From NCBI GenBank assembly GCA_023614405.1, contig CM042685.1:185538257-185602256 (forward strand): 64,000 nt of DNA, read 5' to 3'. The stretch is from Avena insularis (Eukaryota > Streptophyta > Magnoliopsida > Poales > Poaceae). The notes below the pieces were generated by a model, which was not told the DNA's origin, made no database searches, and saw only the letters and a program-made list of their open reading frames with translations. The position numbers and the translations under genes were made by a program. Shown here in pieces: positions 1 through 11,034 of this stretch (positions are counted from its first letter, which is position 1; each line of letters begins with the position of its first letter).

Positions 1-1941
1 GCCATATATTTTTGAGATTCTCTTTCAGTATTTTATTTTCTGTTTGAAAGAATCTATCAACATCAACAGTGGAGCCATACACATGACACATAGTCCAAAG
101 CATGTATAGTTAAATACCAATGTCTTTGGACTTGCACTTTGAAGTAAATCACCATCATCAAATATTTGGTGTTCTTTCAAATTCTATTCTTTAGTAATCA
201 TTTAGTGTAGTAAACATTTTACCTACATCAAATATTCATCCTTATCATGGAACTATTCATGATCAAGCTACTTTATCTTATAAAGGTGAATTGCGAGTAT
301 AATGTTGCTCTCCGAAACCCTTTGGAGGATTAAGACGGCCAGCGTCTCCAACCTTTTGCAAATTCTCATCAAATATGAGAACATGACTTTTGCCATATTA
401 TACTCTATCATGTTGCAACCAAAACTTCGTTTCAGATATCACAATATCTTTCACACATGATGGTTTCTGAAACAATTCTTTCAGCTCCCCAATAACCTTG
501 ATATTAAAACAATCTTTTGAATATCAAGAATCATGGAGACAAACATGATATTTATATACTAACACTGGAATTGTTACTCTTGATTTAATACTAATTATTA
601 AACTTCAAGAAGTAACCATAACTTACTGAAAGTTTGCAATAGGACTTTTAAATTTTAGATTAACACTTCAAAACAATACGATACCAGTTCGTAAAGTAAT
701 TAACCAGAATTCTATAGTTCTATTATCTCAATTATAACTAAGCGCAAGGTGATAAACGGATGCCAATGACTACAACAACTATGCAAATTCACTTTGATTT
801 AATTTATGATAAATAGTGTTCAACTTTTAATCATATTGATGTTGAACTCCCACTCAAAACAATATCCCTCACATTGTTTTAGTGATGACACGAACCAAAT
901 TCACTACACCAAGTCCGATCATCACGTGACATGATATAGTTTCAAAGGCGAACAATCATCATGTTCACCATATCATCTATATGACGCATGCTTTACCTTT
1001 CGGTATTCCGTGTTCCGAGACCATGTCTGTACATGCTAGGCTTGTCAAGATCAAACCTTAGCTTCCGCATGAGAAAATCTGGCTTGCTCCCGTCGTATAC
1101 ACTCGCAGAATCTAACACACCCGATCATCACGTGATGCTTCGAAACAACGAGCTTTAGCAACGGTGCCTACTAAGGACGAACACTCTATAACTTGATATT
1201 TTGTGAGAGGGATCATCTTATAATGCTACCGTCGTGAACTAAGCAATACAAGATGCATAAAAGGATTAACATCACATGGAATTCATAATGTGTGATATGA
1301 TATGGCCTTTGTTCTTGTGCTTCCGATTTCCATCTTCAAGCACGAACATGATCTCTATCATTACCGGTGTGGCGTCAAGGTCAATGGCGCCGCTCCATGG
1401 TTGTCGTCCACCAGAATCAACTATTTCAACTATTTTGAATAATAGACACGAAGGTATTTAACGAAATTAAAAGATAACCATAAGGCTCCTGCCGGTTGCC
1501 AACTTACAATAAGGAACATTGCATACATCATATATAATCACAATCATGGCCATATCACATCACAGCACACCCCTGCAAAACAAAGTTAGACGCCTCTAAT
1601 TTTCTTTGCATGTTTTACGTGGTTTGGGGCTTTCAATAAGTGTCGTTCTAACTTACGAACAAGAACCACAATGTTGATACTAGTATTGTCAATCACCCGC
1701 TGCAAACTGAATCTTCACTATGTTGGGAGAAACAGGCACCCGCAAAGCCACTTATGCAATACAAGTTGCATGTCAAGCGTGGAGGAAGTCTCATGAACGA
1801 TGTCATGTAAGGTTAGCTCCGGCCGCTTCATCCTACCAACCCGCAAGATGCAAGGTACACAAGAAGCAATCGACAACAAAAGCATCAACGCCCACAATGA
1901 CCATTGTGTTCTACTCGTGCAATAGATCTACATATAGACAC
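1..1941 (-). other. Leader region of the BARE-like element, no coding frame
   Basis: No minus-strand frame of useful length exists in this stretch, as expected of the long untranslated leader of BARE-type elements, although 1.9 kb is on the long side. Open frames on the plus strand (around 1276-1461 and 1720-2112) are antisense to the element and match nothing. A non-autonomous derivative that lacks gag-pol altogether would look the same here. Confidence 0.55.
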
Positions 1942-1954
1942 GGTTCTGATACCA
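1942..1954 (-). other. Primer-binding site (initiator tRNA-Met) of the BARE-like element
   Basis: The minus strand reads TGGTATCAGAACC one base after the LTR end at 1956. This matches the 3' end complement of initiator tRNA-Met (TGGTATCAGAGC) except near its 3' end. It fixes the element's orientation. Confidence 0.85.
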
Positions 1955-1955
1955 C

Positions 1956-3835
1956 TGTAGGGGTTCGTAGCATGGAAAACAAAAAAATTCTACCGCATGC
2001 ACACAAACAAGCCAAGATCTATCTACTAGATTGTAGCAACGAGTCGATTAGAGTACTCACCCTCGAAGATTCCAAAGCGGTTAACAAGAGCAGATTCTCG
2101 TGGGTGATGTAGTCGTACACTTGCCGATCTCAAGATCGCGTAGATGATCCTTCCGGCGCTGCGTTCCGGCAGCGCTTCCATGATCGGTCACATTCTTTCG
2201 ATGAATACCTTCCTCTCCCTTGTTCCAGCAGGCAGCGGATGTTGTAGTTCTCCCCTCGCGATTCGGGCAGCACGACGGCGTGTTGTTGGAAGTAGAGGGA
2301 AAATCCTGCAGGGCTTCGCCTAAGCCGGAGCAGGTTATGTTGGATCTAGGGTTTTTGGCAATCTAGGGTTTAGAGTCCGGAGAGGAGGAGGTGTGGCTGG
2401 CGGCGTCTAGAGGAGCGACGGCGAGCTGGCAGCAGCGCGGCGGCGGCTAGCGATGCTGCGGGGGGGCGATGGCGTGGCTAGGTGGGAAGGGCTGGTTGTG
2501 TGTCCTTAGGGCACCCCTCCCCTCTATTTATGAGAGGGAGGGCAGCTTGGGAGAGGGGAGTTTGAATCCTTCCCCAACCCCCTCTCCTAGTTGGCTTGTG
2601 GTGGAGGGAAAGAAGGATTCTTTCCTTCCTCCACTAGGATACATTGCCCCAGTTTGACTTTTCAAACTTGCCTTTTGACTTTCAATTTGGAGTTTGATTT
2701 CTTTCTTGATAATGCCCAACCAAGTGACCTAGGACATGATTCAATCATTCCACTCATCCATGACACATTCGTGTACCCTTCCCTTTCCGGTCTGGTGAAC
2801 CTTCTAGACCCTTCTAGAACCTCTCCGATGAAAACATCGGAATCATTCCCGAACTCCGGAATTGAACTTTCCTTATATGAATCTTGTTCTCTGGACCATT
2901 TCGGATCTCCTCGTGATATCACAGATCCCATCCGAGACTCCAAACAACATTCAGTCTCCCTACTTACATTCCATATCTACTAAACAACATCGAATCCTTA
3001 AGTGTGTCTCCCTACGGTTTGTGAATTACGCGGACATGATGGAGACACTTCTCCAATAAATAACCAATAGTGGAATCTAGAAATTCATATGGCTCCCACA
3101 TATTTCTACGATTACTTTGTGATCGAATGAACCACTTACATACGATACCAATTTCCCTTTGTCTCGTGATAGTTTACTTATCCGAGGTTTGATCGTCGGT
3201 ATCTCTGCATACCTAGTTCAACCTCGTTACCAATAATTACTCTTTTCTCGTTCCTGTGATATGTGATCCCTTGTGAGCCAGTCACATGCTTGCTAGCTAA
3301 TTGGATGACATTCCACCGAGAGGTCCCAAAGTATATCTATCTGTCATATGGATGGACAAATCCCACTCTTGATGTCATCAAAGCATCCTTTATAGCCACC
3401 TTTATAGCCACCCAGTTATTGTGTGGTGTTTGATGTCATCAAAGCATCCTTCCGGTGATGGTGATTAGCATGATCTCATGGTCGAAGGAATTAGGTTACT
3501 ATGTATCAGAAAGCTTATAGCAAACAAACTATTGAAATGACTTGCTCTTTATGCTACGCTTATCTATAGGAGTATGTCTATCACACCATTCTCCTAATGA
3601 TATGATCTTGTTGTTAATAACATTTCAATGTTCATGATCAAGAAACCATGATCATATATTAACCAACAAGCTAGTTTAACAAGAGGCTTTACTAGGGACT
3701 CTTTTATGTTTACAAATCACACAAGTATTAATGTTTCCGGTTAATACAATTATAGCATGGTATGAAAAATTTATCATAAGCATGAAGATATGATAAAAAC
3801 CACTTTATTATTGCCTCTTGGGCATATCTCCAACA
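1956..3835 (-). repeat. 5' LTR of the BARE-like copia element
   Basis: This 1880-bp LTR runs on the minus strand from TGTTGG at 3835 to CCCCTACA ending at 1956, with TG and CA ends. It directly abuts a primer-binding site. It contains a promoter-like TATA element at 2524-2531 and a GC-rich untranslated stretch downstream (2200-2480). Several open frames occur within it on both strands, but they overlap one another and match nothing; I treat them as chance. A 22-bp direct duplication lies at 3369-3390 and 3430-3451. Confidence 0.85.
2524..2531 (-). promoter_or_regulatory. TATA box of the BARE-like LTR
   Basis: The minus strand reads ATAAATAG within CTCTCATAAATAGAGGGG, just upstream of a C-rich transcribed-looking stretch. 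Its position, about 570 bp before the LTR 3' end, suits a U3/R boundary. Function is inferred from position and sequence only. Confidence 0.55.
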
Positions 3836-3955
3836 AAGGACCACAAGAGTTACCGACTTAGGCCTGTAGTATCACTTGTAGTCCAAGCTGTATCTAGTAA
3901 CCGACTCTGTAACATAGCCAGATAGGTCTCTCCTGTAACCCTAGGTCCCGGTGAT

Positions 3956-3963
3956 TATATAAA
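3956..3963 (+). promoter_or_regulatory. TATA box in the gypsy-type LTR remnant
   Basis: TATATAAA is followed by CTGGCCC, the common layout of LTR core promoters. It gives the remnant its plus-strand orientation. Activity is unlikely because the remnant is split by a 54-kb insertion. Confidence 0.4.
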
Positions 3964-4059
3964 CTGGCCCTATGGGAGCCTTTAAGGCACAACCAATCTA
4001 ATAACACCACAACCTATTCACACAGGCGAACCTCTCTTGTAATCCGCCCGGCTCTCGCC

Positions 4060-4064
4060 GATAT
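4060..4064. repeat. Target-site duplication GATAT of the Sirevirus (partner at 58711-58715)
   Basis: GATAT immediately precedes the TGAAATGG end of the left LTR, and an identical GATAT follows the TTCTTTCA end of the right LTR at 58710. A perfect 5-bp pair 54 kb apart proves that the two LTRs belong to one insertion. Confidence 0.9.
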
Positions 4065-4593
4065 TGAAATGGACCGTATGGGAACCTAGAGGGGGTGAAT
4101 AGATGCTACTCAATTTAGTTCTTATTCAATTTTAGGCTTGACACAAAGTAAATTGTCTATATATGCAACAACGAGAATTTCCCTATATGCAACCCTATCT
4201 ACTAAGCACGTAAAGCTAGGAGCGAGGAAACAGTAGTGGAGAACACAGAGACACAGGGATTTGTTTTACCACAGTTCCTTCCTTGTTAAGGGAAGTACAT
4301 CTGTGTTGGAGGGGTGGGCGGTTGTAAGACCACCACGCCACAATTGGCCTCACCCTATTCTCCGATGGATCTCGCCACGAAAGGCCTGATCCATCTTCTC
4401 CACTGTTGGTACCCTTCGAGGCGGGAACCTGTGCCTTTACAACTCTAGCAGGGAATACATCCACAACCGAATTGGAGGCTCCCGTAATGACAACAAGATG
4501 TCACAAGAACAAGGATTATCAATATAATCAACACAAGGATCTAGATATTTTCAAGAAATACTAGATCGAAGATTCTCCAAATGAATGGAGAGG

Positions 4594-4598
4594 AGATG
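4594..4598. repeat. Target-site duplication of Athila-type element 1 (AGATG; partner AAATG at 12588-12592)
   Basis: AGATG precedes the first TGATACG end and AAATG follows the last CATCA end. The intact Sirevirus LTR reads GAGATGAAGCGC here, which confirms AGATG as the original target and one later substitution. Confidence 0.85.
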
Positions 4599-6154
4599 TG
4601 ATACGTCGGAAACGTATCTATAATTTTTGATGCTCCATGCTTGTTTAGTATCTACTTTGCTTTACTTGTCTACACTTTGAGGTGGTTTTTACATGTTTTT
4701 TGGTACTAACCTACTAACAAGTTGCAACAGTGCCAGATGCCTGTTATCTACTATTTTTGGTTTCAGAAAAGTTAGTAAAGAAATATTCTCGGAATTGGAC
4801 GGGACAAACATCAAATTCAATTACTTTCCATGGGGAACAAGAAGTCCAGAGGGGAGCCGGAGGGGCCGTTCAGGGCATCCAAATCCCCCCAGGCACGGCC
4901 AAGGGTGGGCCCACGCCTGGCTAGGGTTTGGCCCCCCTGGTCGCCTCCTCGGCATCCCCCTTTGCCTATAAGAATCCCCCGATGCAGAAACCCTGAGAAC
5001 CCGATCAAATCTCCACGAAACCGTCTGTAGCCGCTTCCACCATCGTCCCCAGATCGGGGGGGATCTGAAGTTCTTCCCGGCACCCTGTCGGAGGGGAGAT
5101 CATCCCAGAGGCCTTCTCTCCGGTATGATGCGTGAGTAGTTCCACGTTGGACGATGGGTCCATGTAGTAGCTAGATGGTTGTATCTCCTCCTTTCTGCTT
5201 TCATGTATAGATCTTGTGAGCTCCGTTCATGATCAAGATCTAATCTATTTGTAATCATGCATCTTGTGTTTGCGGGGATCCGATGGATATTGAGAATATT
5301 ATGTTGGTCCGATTAATGGTTTTGTCTTTATGATTCGATCATGTCTGTGTTGTTTGTGATCTTGCATGCTCTCCATTGTTAGTAGCTATCTTGGCCAAGT
5401 AGTTGCTAGTGACTCCAAGAGAAGGTATTTATGCTCGATAGTGGGTTCATGCCTCTAGTTTCCAAGGGAGGTGACAGAAATCTCTTCGGTTGTAGATGTG
5501 CTGATGCTACTAGGGAGAAAACAACGGTCTCTTGTTCATGGAGCATGTGGACTATTTACCTTACACACTTTGCTTAAAGCAGTTGTCTGTTTCTTGCAAC
5601 TTAATACTAGAGGGGGTTCGGATGATAGCCTGAAGGTGGACTTCTAGTCAAAGATGCAGTTGGATGGTAGTCTATGTATCTTGTTGTATTACCCAATCGA
5701 ATCTCATAGGATCTTTCTGACTAGTAATTGCATTGTTATGCCTTGCTCAGTTCCTGTCAATTGCCCTGCTATAATTTGTTTACCCTTCATGCCATGTTGT
5801 TTATCTAAGGAGAGCACCTCTCGTGAACTATGGACCTCGGTCCAATCTTTACCATTGATACATATTCCACTGTTACTTGTTTACTTGCTGCAAATTATTA
5901 CCTTCCATACCATACGTTTAATCCTTTGTTACAGCAAACTGGTGAGCTTGACAACCTCACTGATTCGTTGGGGCAAAGTCTTGAGTTTGTGTTGTGCAGG
6001 TCTCCGTGTTGCTTGCAACACCTGTGTGACGTTTCCTTCCTCCTACTGGTTCGATAACCTCGGTTTCTTACTGAGGGAATACTTGTTGGTGTGCTGCTTC
6101 ACACCTTGCTCTTGAGGTTCCCAACAGGCTCCTCATCAACTGAGCTAGCCATCA
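4599..6154 (+). repeat. 5' LTR of Athila-type element 1
   Basis: The LTR is 1556 bp, starts TGATACGTCGG and ends AGCCATCA, so its ends are inverted (TGAT and ATCA). It aligns along its whole length with 11035-12587. A TATAAGA box lies at 4967-4973. Open frames within it (4693-4971, 5654-6115, 5830-6057) recur in the sister LTRs, but only because the LTRs are homologous. Confidence 0.92.
4967..4973 (+). promoter_or_regulatory. TATA box in the 5' LTR of Athila-type element 1
   Basis: TATAAGA follows CTTTGCC and precedes the C-rich AATCCCCCGATGCAG. The same block is present in all four LTRs of this family in the window (11400, and on the minus strand 21808 and 46149). Confidence 0.55.
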
Positions 6155-6161
6155 AGCTTTT

Positions 6162-6179
6162 TGGCGCTGTTGTCGGGGA
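6162..6179 (+). other. Primer-binding site, tRNA-Asp type
   Basis: TGGCGCTGTTGTCGGGGA starts seven bases after the LTR end. The complement of plant tRNA-Asp is TGGCGCCGTTGCCGGGGA, so this matches with two differences. tRNA-Asp priming is typical of Athila-lineage elements. Confidence 0.8.
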
Positions 6180-6310
6180 GGCTAAGGACGTCTTCACAAG
6201 GGGAGTCCTTCACTTCCTTTCTCTTTACTTTGTTTTTAGTTTGTTTTGTTTCTTTTGCTTGGTTTTGTTTGCCTCTTTCCAAAAAACCGTAAAAATTAGT
6301 CTAGTTTGGT

Positions 6311-7650
6311 TTGCTTGCTTTATTTAAAAACCCAAAAAAATTAGTTCCTGCTCTAGCTGCTACTGCTGTTTTTGGCTTGCCCACCTTTGCCAAAATGAAC
6401 TCTGCTGAGAACACCAAGTTGTGTGACTTCACTAGCACCAACAACAATGATTTCCTAAGCACTCCTATTGCTCGACCTGCTCATGATGCTACCTTTTATG
6501 AAATTAAGCATGCTTTATTAGATCTTATGATGAGAGAGAAATTTTCTGGTGCTGGTTCTGATGATCCTGCTGCCCATCTCAATAGCTTTGTTAAACATTG
6601 TGAGATGCAAAAGTATAAGGATGTAGATGGAGATATTATTAAGCTCAAGCTTTTTCCTTTCTCCTTGAGAGGGAAAGCCAAAGAATGGTTGCTCTCTTTG
6701 CCTAAAATAGTATTGATTCTTGGACTAAGTGCAAAGATGCTTTTATTGGAAAGTACTATCCTCCTGCTAAGATTATATCTATGAGAAGTGATATTATGAA
6801 ATTTAAACAACTTGATAGTGAACATGTTGCTCCAGCTTGGGAAAGAATGAAGTCTTTGGTTAAAAATTGCCCTACTCATGGACTCACTGCTTGGATGATT
6901 ATCCAGACTTTTTATGCAGGTTTGAACTTCTCCTCAGGAAATCTTTTGGATTCAGCTGCTGGTGGTACTTTTATGGGCCTCACTTTGGGTGCTACAACAA
7001 GGCTCCTTGATAATATGATGGTTAACTACTCTGAATGGCATGTTGAGAGAGCTCCACATGGTAAGAAGGTTAATTTTGTTGAGGAAACTTCCTCTTTGAG
7101 TGAAAAGATTGATGTTATTATGGCTATGCTTATTAATGGGAAAGCTCCTCTAGATCCTAATAGTGTTCCCTTAGCCTCTTTGGTTGCTCAAGAAGAGCAA
7201 GTTGATGTGAACTTCATTAGAAACAAAAATTTCAACAACAATGCCTATAGGAATAATTTTGGTGGCAACAACAATTATAGGCCTTATCCTCCTAATAATG
7301 GCAATTTCTATGGAAGCTCTTACAATAATGATAGAAGTGCCCCCTATGAACTTGAAGTCATGATCAAGGAATTTATTAGTAAACAAACCACTTTCAATAA
7401 GACTATAGAGGAAAAGCTTTTAACTGTTAAGAAAAATATATCCTCTTTGTCCGAAGCTCAGTCTTCCTTGATTAATAAAATGGCTACTAAAGCTGAAGCC
7501 ATGGAAAATACCTTTGCTACTGCTAATGCCATACAAATTACTATTGATGAAAATGTTAGGCTGTTAGCTCAACTTCATGCTAAGTGGGAAAGGGAAGCAA
7601 AATTGATAGGAACAATAGTGTGTGCACCATCACCACTAAACCATAAGTAG
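6311..7650 (+). pseudogene. gag: gag of Athila-type element 1, broken by frameshifts
   Basis: Two overlapping open frames (6311-6784 and 6781-7650) together make a retrotransposon gag protein, the structural coat of the virus-like particle. The first covers the N-terminus and carries SLRGKAKEWLLSLP, the hallmark of the gag retrotransposon domain. The second carries YAGLN and the asparagine-rich stretch around FNNNAYRNNFGGNNNYRP. Near 6700 one G is missing compared with the sister copy on the opposite strand (44380-44420), which explains the frame change. A second 1-base loss near 7600 and a 12-base loss near 7635 separate gag from the protease. The start at 6311 is the first ATG; a second in-frame ATG at 6394 also fits. 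Confidence 0.85.
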
Positions 7651-7667
7651 TCCCTATTCCTCCTATT

Positions 7668-8345
7668 ATGCCTAAGCCTATTGAGCCTACTACTAGTGAT
7701 GCTAAATTTGACTTTGATATTGATGGTTGCAATATTTCTGAAGTGATTATGTTCTTGCAAAAGCTTGCTAGAAGTCCTGATGCTAGTGATATGCATGTTG
7801 CTTTCACCAAACACATTACAGATGCTCTTGTTAAGATTAAGGAAGAGAAGCTAAAACACAAAGCTTCTATTCCTAGGAAAGTAGAAGAAAGTTGGGAACC
7901 CATTATTAATATTCAAGTGAATGACTTTGATCTCAAAGCTTCATGTGATCTTGGTTCTAGTGTCTCTATTATGCCTAGGAAGATTTATGAAATGCTTGAT
8001 TTTCCACCATTGGAAGATTGCTATTTAGATGTCCCACTCAATGATAATGCTAAGAAACTCATGGGGAGTATTAATGATGTTATCATTATGCTTAATAATG
8101 CTTATGTCCCTATGGATTTCTATGTTTTGGATATTGAATACAATGCTTCTTGTCCTATTACTTTGGGAAGACCTTTTCTTAGAACAGTTGGTGCCATCAT
8201 TGATATGAAAGAAGGCACCATCAAATATCATTTTCTATTCAAGAAAGGTATTGAACACTTCCATATGAGGAGAGAGAAGTTGCTTTTTGCTCCTCCTTTA
8301 GAAGCAATATTTGATGTTAATGCTTCTTCGTTTGAAAATACTTGA
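7668..8345 (+). CDS. Aspartic protease region of Athila-type element 1 (open, active site intact)
   Basis: This 225-residue open frame is the 3' part of the gag-pro reading frame. It contains CDLGSSVSIMPRKIYE, where Asp-94 (codon 7947-7949) in DLGSS corresponds to the catalytic D-S/T-G of retropepsins, and further on ITLGRPFL, the second conserved glycine-rich motif. The enzyme would cut the element's polyprotein during particle maturation. Its true N-terminus is probably fused to gag; the ATG at 7668 is only the first one after the frameshift. The stop at 8343-8345 matches the sister copy exactly, so the frame normally ends here with no polymerase behind it. Confidence 0.8.
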   Translation: MPKPIEPTTSDAKFDFDIDGCNISEVIMFLQKLARSPDASDMHVAFTKHITDALVKIKEEKLKHKASIPRKVEESWEPIINIQVNDFDLKASCDLGSSVSIMPRKIYEMLDFPPLEDCYLDVPLNDNAKKLMGSINDVIIMLNNAYVPMDFYVLDIEYNASCPITLGRPFLRTVGAIIDMKEGTIKYHFLFKKGIEHFHMRREKLLFAPPLEAIFDVNASSFENT

Positions 8346-11018
8346 TTCTTCTTGCGTCTTGTGCCTAACTTAAATGCGTTAAAGAAAAGTACTTGTTGCG
8401 AGATAACCCAAGAGTTTCCTTGAGTCTTGGAAGTTATTACTTCAGTAATTAACTCTCCTTATCCTTTTTTTTTGCTTTTTGTGCCAAGAATGACCTCTAA
8501 TGACAGGGAAGTAAGATTTGGGGAGTTGCTGTCCCAAAACAGATTTCTGTCCTCCACCAAACAAATTCGTGAGGAGTCTCTGTAACTTGGATTGAGCTAA
8601 AAATTTACGAATAAATTCCCCAGTATGTTAGATAACTTTAATTAGTTCAACACTTTTTTATTTGAGCAACATAAGATGTTCGAAAAAATTGGTTTCTACC
8701 TGCTGGTCTGTTTTGACAGATTTCTGCCATTATTTGCATTTGCTTCTTTTTGATTCCTTTTTGAGTTCTCTTTAGGTGAATTGAGATTTTTGAAGGAGTT
8801 ACTACAGTATCTTGTGTTTTTAATGAAAAACCTTGCTGTTCCAAAGCTTTGCCAGAGGTCTAATATCTTTTGAATACACTAATGTTGCTAATGAAAATTG
8901 TGTGAAGTTTTGTATGAAGCAAAAAATTTAGGTGTGAAGAGAGAATGATGCAATGAGATGAAGAATGGACAAAAGCTCAAGATTGGATGCCACCATGGTG
9001 TCACCCCAAGAAATATCCAAGAGGTACAAGCGTCAAAGATTGGGGATGCCCAAGGCATCCCCTCTTCATCAATAAAAAGCTCAGGTCTATCTAGACACTT
9101 CGTTTTTATTGTTTCATGCATAGTTGTGTTGTTCTTGGAGCGTCTTAGTTTTAGTTTGCTTTTATTAATTTGTTTAGTTTTCTTGAGTAGTTTGGACCCC
9201 CGTTCTCGCTGTGTTGTTTTGCAAATAAGTTGCTTGGTGTTGGAAAGGAGTAGTAAGTTCTTGCTTGAAGTGCAAGAGGAGCTCGCATTGACTGTGACTT
9301 AGACTTTATCATGACATGCTAGGTGTTGTTTTGATCTTATGCTTAGTGATTATTGCTGTATCATGTCTTGTTCCAAACAATTGGGATTGCTTAGTGTGCC
9401 TTTAAGAAATTATGTGTTGTTTTAGCATGCAAAAGCATAGTATTGTGGTATTCTCCTTTGATGCTTTGCTTGGGTTGACTTGGCACATGCTCACACGATG
9501 TTATGACTATGACAAGTCACCATTAGCCTCTATGATCATTTAGTCCTTGACTTGTAGTAGCACTCTTTGCTTTGATTAGTATGCTTTGTTGCTCTGCATG
9601 ATTATGGCCATTATGCTCACTTAGTTGGTTGCTCCCAGTCTTTTGCTAGCCTCCACTTGTATGAGTAAGTTCTACTCATGCTTCCAACTCCCAACAAACC
9701 AAGTTATTCCAAAGTGTCCACTATAAACTCCTATGCATCTTGTGTTACACCATTCCAAGTATATTCTTGTTTTCAACTATCTTCCAATTAAAAACTATTT
9801 TGTTATGTGAAAACTTAGTGATTCCATCCCTCACGAACTTGACGGCACACTTTATATTCTTTGCCCCTAATAAAATTGAACCATTGTGGCAACTTTGTTG
9901 TATATGCTTGAACTTATAAGTTGGAATTAGCAGAACTGTGCTATCACGGGGAACGTTTTCAACATTATACTTGTACTTTGTACTCAGTTGATATCATGTT
10001 ATTTTGTCTATGGATGTCACCGGTGTGAAATAAAGAGGAAACTTGTAAGTCCATGGAGTTTGTATCATGTGTTAGAGAAATGCCTGGGCCGCTAGTCTAA
10101 GCCATGCCTAATCATGGTAGAAACTTGCAGCATCACCATAATGAGCTATCTATGAAGCATCCTCAATAAAAAGGTATGCATATGGTAAATAAAAAGATTG
10201 CTGAGATGCTCATTGTCTGCTTGCCTTGTCATTTTGGTTATGGGAAAGCTCATGTACCATGTGCAAGGGGTACCTCGTTGGCAGTTCTCAATGATATGCA
10301 AATACTTACAATGACAAGAACTTACCTGGAGCCAAAGTTGAGTATGCATGAGGTGTGGCCCTCGTATTCAAGGTACTTGAGATTGCCAACTTATACTTCG
10401 TCAAGCATATACTCCATCTTTGCCACATTAACCTTAACCACTTCAAGATGCTTATGATAGGGGCAATGAGGGCTCAAAGCTAACAAGTACCATAATTTTT
10501 GGAAGCTCTTTTTGAAACTTGTAATCCCTGCATCCTTTACAAAAGGGCCTTTCTTCCACCATTATTGAGTCTCCACCTTCTACCTTTAGGCACCATTAAG
10601 AGAGCATAGTTGTCATTCTGTGTGCAGTGTTCCAAAGCTTATTAATTGATGCATATTGTGATATTACTTGTTCTTGTGCTATTTGTTTCTAGTCACCCTT
10701 GTGACCTTTGAAGGTGTCCTATGCATCTATATTGCTACTTTATGAGGGACAAGCTGATTTCCACTATGCCATGTTTTCTGTATGTGAAACAAACAAACGT
10801 TTTTCAATGCATGTTATTCATGATATTTGTTTGTAGCTTGTCATGTTGCATGCATACTTACTATGTCCTATTGTTAGAACTCCATCTTTCATGCACATGT
10901 TTAGAGTTCTTTGATCCCATCTTTCAATGCTTGCAAATGGTTGGATCTTTATTGTGAGGGTGCATGTCACCTAAAAAATTGTTCTTTTATCACTTACCTA
11001 CTCGAGGACGAGCAGGAG
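8346..11018 (+). other. Non-coding 3' internal region of Athila-type element 1
   Basis: About 2.7 kb follow the protease with no RT, RNase H or integrase motif in any frame. The same region exists, equally empty, in the sister element (41195-42751 plus 22196-23316), so the loss of pol is a family trait and not damage to one copy. Short open frames at 8958-9302 and 10176-10457 are not conserved as protein. Confidence 0.75.
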
Positions 11019-11019
11019 T

Positions 11020-11034
11020 TAAGCTTGGGGATGT
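11020..11034 (+). other. Polypurine tract of Athila-type element 1
   Basis: TAAGCTTGGGGATGT lies directly before the 3' LTR start TGATACG at 11035. The same tract is found, inverted, next to the 3' LTR of the sister element (22180-22195). Confidence 0.8.

Larger units (their letters stand above)
1..3835 (-). mobile_element. 5' end of a BARE/Angela-like Ty1/copia retrotransposon, cut by the window edge
   Basis: Read on the minus strand, the element starts at 3835 with TGTTGGAGATATGCCC, the start typical of BARE/Angela/WIS LTRs. It has a full 1.9-kb LTR, a primer-binding site for initiator tRNA-Met, then about 1.9 kb of leader running off the left edge. The gag-pol ORF expected of this lineage would lie beyond position 1. 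The target-site duplication cannot be checked because the other end is outside the window. The superfamily is well supported; the exact family name (BARE, Angela, Inga and others) is not. Confidence 0.85.
3836..4064 (+). repeat. Left part of a gypsy-type LTR remnant (insertion target of the Sirevirus)
   Basis: This short stretch lies between the BARE-like LTR and the Sirevirus. It has a TATATAAA box at 3956-3963 following TGTAACCCTAGGTCCCGGTG, an arrangement seen in several Triticeae gypsy LTRs (Laura/Jeli-like). It resumes at 58716 beyond the Sirevirus. Assignment to a gypsy LTR is by resemblance only; its outer ends are not visible. Confidence 0.45.

Noticed and set aside
2469..2983. Overlapping open frames in the BARE-like LTR as genes
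   Set aside because: They lie on both strands around the LTR promoter and match nothing; LTR sequence explains the stretch fully.
5654..6115. Open frames repeated in the Athila-type LTRs (also 12087-12479, 20576-21046 and others) as a conserved small gene
   Set aside because: They recur only because LTRs are copies of each other; frame lengths and reading differ between copies and the stretch is the U5/leader part of the LTR.
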